From Nymphalis io (taxonomy: Eukaryota; Arthropoda; Insecta; Lepidoptera; Nymphalidae): a stretch of DNA of 64,000 nucleotides. The stretch lies in assembly GCF_905147045.1 (NCBI RefSeq), contig NC_065910.1, positions 1,984,001 through 2,048,000 of the forward strand. Direction: 5' to 3'. The notes below the pieces were generated by a model. That model was given only the letters and a program-made list of their open reading frames with translations, was not told the DNA's origin and made no database searches. Shown piece after piece: positions 58,448 to 64,000 of this stretch (its first letter is position 1; each line of letters opens with the position of its first letter). The translations under genes and the position numbers were made by a program.

Positions 58448-58803
58448 TTTAAATAATATAACTGAAAATAAATCAAAGTAATTTAAACGTTTTCATTATG
58501 ATTTTCATAAATTTCAGAAAAAGTGATATATTCTGTCTAACATTACTTATGAACACTTTGCTCTTTCAGTCATTATCTATTTCGCATTCGTAAGAAGAAG
58601 ACAGCATTGTTTAACTAATCTAACGAAAACTAAACAACAAATTGTATTTTTGTTGCATGTGTACAGCGATAAAAACGATATTAATACCCTTTAATTGTTA
58701 AAAATGTGTGTTATTTTGTTAAACATAATATTTAATGAAATGATTGATAACAAAGGTAATGAAAAAATATTACTAATATTATAAATGAAATTGAAATCAA
58801 AGT
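58080..58803 (-). repeat. Inverted duplicate unit, copy 2
   Basis: Reverse complement of 27924-28650, including a SINE-A at its left edge (58080-58447). Beyond 58803 the flank (TTTATTTTTTGTATCAAACA) is unrelated to the flank of copy 1. Confidence 0.85.
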
Positions 58804-58809
58804 CTGTTT

Positions 58810-60295
58810 ATTTTTTGTATCAAACACGCTTGATCGCTTCAAAGCCGCCGCCATTACAAAAAATACAATGATCCAAATGTTTTATGTACATCGCAGTTTT
58901 ATCTATCTATCTATTTAAGCTAATTTATATTTATCTAAAATCTCCCATTATCATATAACACTAATAAATTAAATAGTAAGTAGTGTAGCCTGCCTTATAC
59001 TATGTTACCATTTACAAAATTTAATAACAAGGACATTTAAGAAAACCCAGATGAGTTAGCTTTAATTAGAATACATTCTAATTTTAAAATTATTATTATC
59101 TAAAAATGTCTCCTATGAATGTCGTCTAATTTCAATTTTTTTTTTGGGTACCAATCATCGAATTGTTATGCTTATAAATAAATAGTTTATTTCGTTTTAG
59201 TCCAATAATCACATCGCTATGTGCATTACTAAATACATCAAAAAAGTGTTTTGTGCTTTTGGAACCTCTCCAGGACACAGGACACGTGTTAATGAAACAT
59301 GAAACAAACAACAAGAAGAAACTAACATATTTCAAAAGATATTCTTAAAAACTTTTTCGTGAACTTAAGTAGCTTTTCGGAAAAAATTCAAAATTCAGCT
59401 TAAAAATAAAGTACTAAGCTTATAGACTGTAGAATGTACATTACAATACTCTAAAAACGGGACTTGTCCTATCAAAAGGCAAGATTGCTGATCACCTTAT
59501 TTTATACACGTTGCAAATAAATCTTCAAGGGCGTTTCGTAAATCGGATATTGAAACCGGTTAAGGCCTTTGACATGCCTGAAGGAAATCATTATGAAATC
59601 ATTAATAGCTGTGTGATTCGTTCGAAAGCGATAAATCGGTTCTATTTGGAGTTTGAGATCATCATTATTGTTTATTTCGTTACATAACAGAGAAATACAT
59701 AAGTGACATTTAGGAACACAATATAGAATATCAAGGGACATAAAAAAATCAAAACATTTTTCATAGTTGCATATTCGATTTAAAGTTTGAGTAAAAGAAA
59801 GAAACTACGTTAGCTAAGCTGACGTTCTCGTATAATTATTATATATTGTAATAAAGGCAGAACATAACTTAGTGTGTTGTTGAAATACACGTGAAATCTT
59901 ATGTATCTTAGCATTGGTGACAATATCGGAAACAATTGCACGATGAAATATATCTTTAATATAAAAATGTTTAATAATTAATCATTCCCGAAAAAAACAT
60001 ATTAAAGAATCATGTTTTCACAAAGTTTATATCCAACTTCACTATATATTTATTTGGAAAGTAATTAATTGAAAAAATAATTATGCTGGATCAGACAAAT
60101 TCATTTAAGGTATCCTTAAGTAAAACTGCCATAATGACACAGTTAATAAAATGGGAAAACAGCAATCTATGTATTTCAATACATAGATATTGAATGAATA
60201 TTTGTTTGTTATTGTTTGATTCAAAGCTATGAACTTATTACATTTCAATTCTAATACATTTCGTTACACCGAAGGCGCAAAATTTAATGTAATAA
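58810..60295. other. Intergenic AT-rich DNA
   Basis: A short hairpin (ATCTATGTATT pairs with AATACATAGAT, 60164-60187). No exon with splice support is found on either strand. Confidence 0.4.
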
Positions 60296-60298
60296 CAA

Positions 60299-60354
60299 AA
60301 TAACTGATTGTTAGACAACAATCACACAATAATAACTGATTGTTAGACAACAAT
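60299..60354. repeat. Tandem duplication of a 25-nt hairpin unit
   Basis: AATAACTGATTGTTAGACAA followed by CAATC occurs twice, 7 nt apart. Each unit can fold (GATTGTT with AACAATC). It directly precedes a 5'-truncated SINE-C. Confidence 0.75.
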
Positions 60355-60582
60355 CTACCGCTAGACATCAATACTTAGTATTGTTGAGTTCAGGCTTGAA
60401 GAATGAGTAAGCCAGTGTAACTACAAGGGCATAACATCTTCGTCTCCAAGGCTGGTGGCGTATTGGCGATGTAAGGAATAGTTAATACTTCTTACAACGC
60501 CAATCTCTATTGGCCGTGATGATCACTTAACATCAGGTAGCCCGTTTGCCCGTCCGCCTACCTATAATATAAAAAAAAAACA
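60354..60582 (+). mobile_element. SINE-C, 5'-truncated
   Basis: CTACCGCTAGACATCAATAC to ACCTATAATATAAAAAAAAA. Old copy (GATGATCACTTAACATCAGG). Confidence 0.72.
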
Positions 60583-60737
60583 TAATATTCATAATTATTT
60601 ATATAAAAATTGTGATTTCAAATCGAAAGTTTCTTTTTCATTTGTATTCTTGTAAATTAATGTGAAACAGAATCAGGCTGTGAAATAAATATTTCTTATT
60701 GAACATGGACATGCGTTGCAATGTCTAACTAAATCTT

Positions 60738-60932
60738 TTGTTTTTTTTTTTTTTTTATATAAAATAGGCGGACCGGCAAATGAGCCACCGGTTTCTAAAT
60801 GGTCACACATAAAAATTGGCACTGTAAGAAACATTACAACACAACCATTGCTTGTATTGTATTGCTGCTTAACGGAAGAATATGATGAATGGCTAACCTA
60901 GACGGACTTGCACAAAGTCCTGCAACCAAGTA
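60738..60932 (-). mobile_element. SINE-C with central deletion
   Basis: T-run, ATAGGCGGACCGGCAAATGA, then the middle (CCAACCTTGG region) is missing before TTGTATTGCTGCTTAACGGA and ACTTGCACAAAGTCCTGC. Confidence 0.65.
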
Positions 60933-60939
60933 GCAAATT

Positions 60940-62775
60940 AAGTCAGATATGACTCGCTCGCTGTTAATTGTTCTACTTAAGTGTTAATACAAACTGTACA
61001 AAGTTACAGGTCAATCATTCGCAACACATTAGCATCACAAATAAGCATTAAATATACTAAAAATATTTATAAATTAAATGTCATTGAATGTTTCCTTTTC
61101 CAGAAATATACTTCTGAAAACAAGTGACCAAGGAGTTCTCGGAACGCATCTTCATTTCAGAAATATGTGTTAATTTATTTTTAGACGCTTAAAATTATTT
61201 TCGCGTGAGTAGACTTGTATTTACAAGTTGTACCGAATTGTTTAGTATTGCTTGCATGAATTGAGTTATAAGATAGCTAAGTGATGGAAAACATCTTAAG
61301 GATGACTGAGTATTCGTGCTCCTATGCCTATTCCAATCGAAGTAGGCATAAAGTTGAACAAACTTTAGGCAAAGCAGGTAGAAATCTTATAGCTAAATGT
61401 GTAGTGTGTCTTTATATTTGATCCGTGTTTGTTAGTGAGGCTATTTGCATTAGAAAAAAATAAAATTAGATCCGTATAAGGCGTCGTGACAAAATAATCC
61501 AATTACTATTTAACAATGAAACATGAGAATATGAAAATAGTCAAACTGGATTTTCTTTCTTTGAATTTATTGACTATTTAAAATGACGTCAAACCATTGG
61601 CATTGTTGGGGTACTTATGAGTAAATAGCACATAATTTATATATACGTTGCCCGACATTTCTAAATGGTTCAAGATTTATAAGAAACTATTAAAAGTACA
61701 TAAACGAGTTTGACTGGAATGATTTTTGTGTGGCATTTGGTGGTACAGTTAAATTACGAGTAAAAGTACGATCATTAATAAAAAAATTAAATTCATACAT
61801 GACAATGAAATAGGACTTAATACTCATCCTAGACATAAAAATTATTTTCATTTGTCATATATTTTTTATCAAAACTATATTACAACCGGCTTACCATATT
61901 CATGTATTTGGTTTTTTAAAACGTGTTCGTGTAGAACAACCTTTATTGACTTGCTTTTATGAAAATAAATATGTCCTTGCCCTAATTCACTTATATTGAT
62001 CATTTCTGCTTGACATCGAATCGATTAATTTCTCCATATATGTATGACAGTAATACTGTAGTTACAAGTTTTAGAACTCTGGCACACTACGCTATCGAAA
62101 CGTTTTATATTAACGCTGTAGATAAATTGTCAGGAGTAACTGCGACATGGTTCCAATTTGTTCGCATTATTGGTTCAAACTCTCGCGCCTATTACACGTT
62201 TTTATTGCAAAATAATTATATCAGAGCACAAGTTTATGTCCAAGTATAAAATACTTTATTTCTTCTGTAATAAGGTTGATATTTGCAGTTTATAATAGTA
62301 ATAAATTTACAAATATATAGGTTTAGGTTGGATATAGTTGATTGGAATTTAGATTGCTGTTAAAGCGTATAATAAATTATTAAAGGCCCAGTTAATGGTG
62401 CTCGTATATGACCTAATGTTGGTCCAGTACAACCAGTAGGTTGTTAAAAACCATAAATGTATGTAGTGTAACGTAGGGTTGCCACTGTACAATTATTACA
62501 CTAAAAAATAAATGAGATGAAGATTATAAAATTTAAATATTTTTTTTTCTTTACTAACAATTAGTAACAAAATAAAATTTTATTGTTAATCCTCTTCAAA
62601 AGGATACCCTGTGAGGATCAGTTAGGACGTGTTCGTGTATTGTGTGTTATATACATATTGTATATACCATTGTATGACTACAACATTTATAAGATATTAG
62701 AAGGCACATGATAAACAGACACACACATAGCTAATTATCTTTATAAATCAATGCAATAATAAGGGCTGGGCTAGT
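60940..62775. other. Gene-free DNA
   Basis: A short hairpin (CCTATGCCTA near 61323, GAAGTAGGCATAAAG near 61340) and a somewhat less AT-rich stretch at 62010-62250 with a 79-codon frame lacking ATG or splice support. I do not call a gene. Confidence 0.35.
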
Positions 62776-62779
62776 GGAA

Positions 62780-63030
62780 AGAACATGAGGATCTTAACCG
62801 CAGACTTTATTCAGGGGAAACACTAAGCAGAGATACCTAAGTGACAGAGCATGGTTCCGAGGTAAACCTCAGGTCAGGCTGATAAAAATATCGAATTTTT
62901 TTAATCGAAACATTCTCTTTATCAGCCCGTAGTTTGGAAGTTGGATTTGTGATCACTCCCGTGCCTCGGTCGTAGTTATACCAGTCTTGTCGGATTTGCC
63001 GTCTCATAAGATTATGAGAGTCGGTAAAAT
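62780..63030 (+). mobile_element. SINE-A-related copy, highly worn
   Basis: GTCAGGCTGATAAAAATATC, CACTCCCGTGCCTCGGTCG, GTCGGATTTGCCGTCTCATA follow the SINE-A order and match the variant at 18657. The first 100 nt resemble a SINE-B head (GGCTGGGCTAGTGGAAAGAA). Confidence 0.5.
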
Positions 63031-63034
63031 AAAA

Positions 63035-64000
63035 AACGTTTCCTGCTATCGTATCTACACGACAGTTATATAACCGATTTAGTCCGAACCCGTGATAAAT
63101 GTCAATTTCACAGTCCGTTGTTTCATACGGTGCCTCTGAAATTTAGATTTACTTACGATAATATTGGTAATATTTTTACATAATGAGGGCATTGACCTTG
63201 CGGTAGAATACATTTATATAATGTTTTATATTTTCGATTTGCAATATTAATTTCTTTATAATAAAATATAAATAAATAAAAGGCAACATTAAAAAATATC
63301 ATTATTTATTGAACACAACCTTATATCTGAAATATTTAAGCCAATTCAAATTATTCAAAGTTTTAACTAAACACGCTTATTTTTATGCATATACTTGGTT
63401 GTTACAGCTAAGTATCACACAGCTACATATCTGATTTTTAACAAACCAAACATACACATTAAGATACTTTATTTATCGTTTTTAAAGGACCGATATATAG
63501 ATTCAATGTTTGACATATAATATGACGATGATATATGCAAGAATTCAGCTCTGAACCTAGATTATTAAAATCAAATGCAAAGTTAAAAACATCTACGGAG
63601 TTTTAGTATATAAGTATAAAATAAGTGCTTGTACTAAGAAGCACCAATTGTGCTACACATCATATTATATTATATACTCGTAAATGGCCATTTGGCCGTC
63701 GCGCTGTTTGAGGCAAGGAACTGTATCGCTACCAAATTTTCTGTAGAACCCCTCTGAAATTTTCTTAACAGAATACCTCAATAACTTAATACCGAATCAA
63801 TTATTTATCCGCCTACACTATATTAAATAATAATCATTTTTTTCATTATAATAAACATACAAGGTTAATCAAACCAGAAGAGTATATGAGCCGTTAATGT
63901 CATCAAACAATGACAAAAGCATGATGACATTGACAGGTTATTCGCCTAAAACATGCGATTACCATTGAATGAAACTGTTACTGATTTCATTGTTATAAAT
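63035..64000. other. Gene-free AT-rich DNA at the window end
   Basis: A SINE-A scrap on the minus strand (CTGAAATTTTCTTAACAGAA, about 63750-63800). Nothing else recognised. Confidence 0.35.

Noticed and set aside
62010..62249. 79-codon frame in a less AT-rich stretch
   Set aside because: It has no ATG at its start, no splice sites in register and no recognisable motif.

Overview
The window is AT-rich, intron-rich eukaryotic DNA, almost certainly from a butterfly or moth. The basis is the repeat content: many copies of a SINE resembling Bombyx Bm1, three tRNA-headed SINE families, and an RTE-type LINE 3' end with a GATGATGAT tail. Genes are split into small exons with GT..AG introns. There is no bacterial-type gene organisation, no real tRNA or rRNA gene and no CRISPR array. 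Most ATG-initiated open frames of 60-120 codons here lie inside SINE copies or AT-rich noise.

Two protein-coding genes are supported. Gene 1 (plus strand) is the 3' part of a multi-PDZ scaffold gene of the MPDZ/PATJ type. Nine consecutive exons (18945-24419) join in frame to give 331 residues containing three PDZ domains. A plausible ATG-bearing first exon at 11318-11425 splices in phase to them, which would make a 367-residue three-PDZ protein or isoform. Gene 2 (minus strand, 30008 back to about 54.5 kb) is a five-exon gene whose phases close exactly to 439 residues. It has a cysteine-rich hydrophobic N-terminus and a long acidic/serine-rich, probably disordered tail with repeated RVES motifs. 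I do not recognise its family. The two genes converge tail to tail across about 5.6 kb of AT-rich, gene-free DNA. The upstream 11 kb and the last 9 kb hold no exon I can support.

The rest is repeats. SINE families, given local letters: A (head with CCTCGTTGGTCTAGTGGC), B (head GCCGAGATGGCCCAGTGG), C (Bm1-like, TGGTGGTAGGGCTTTGTG to poly-A) and D (head GGCGTGGTTGGTAGA). Some copies are nested or chimeric, and three C copies are nearly identical, so that family was active recently. Structures the genes do not explain include a perfect 57-bp fold-back at 45.6-45.8 kb, a 0.72-kb inverted duplication between 28 kb and 58 kb, several short near-perfect hairpins inside introns, and three copies of an unassigned repeat carrying inverted CGTGAAATGT blocks. 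Exon borders come from reading splice sites and phase by eye. Family names are from recall; no searches were run.
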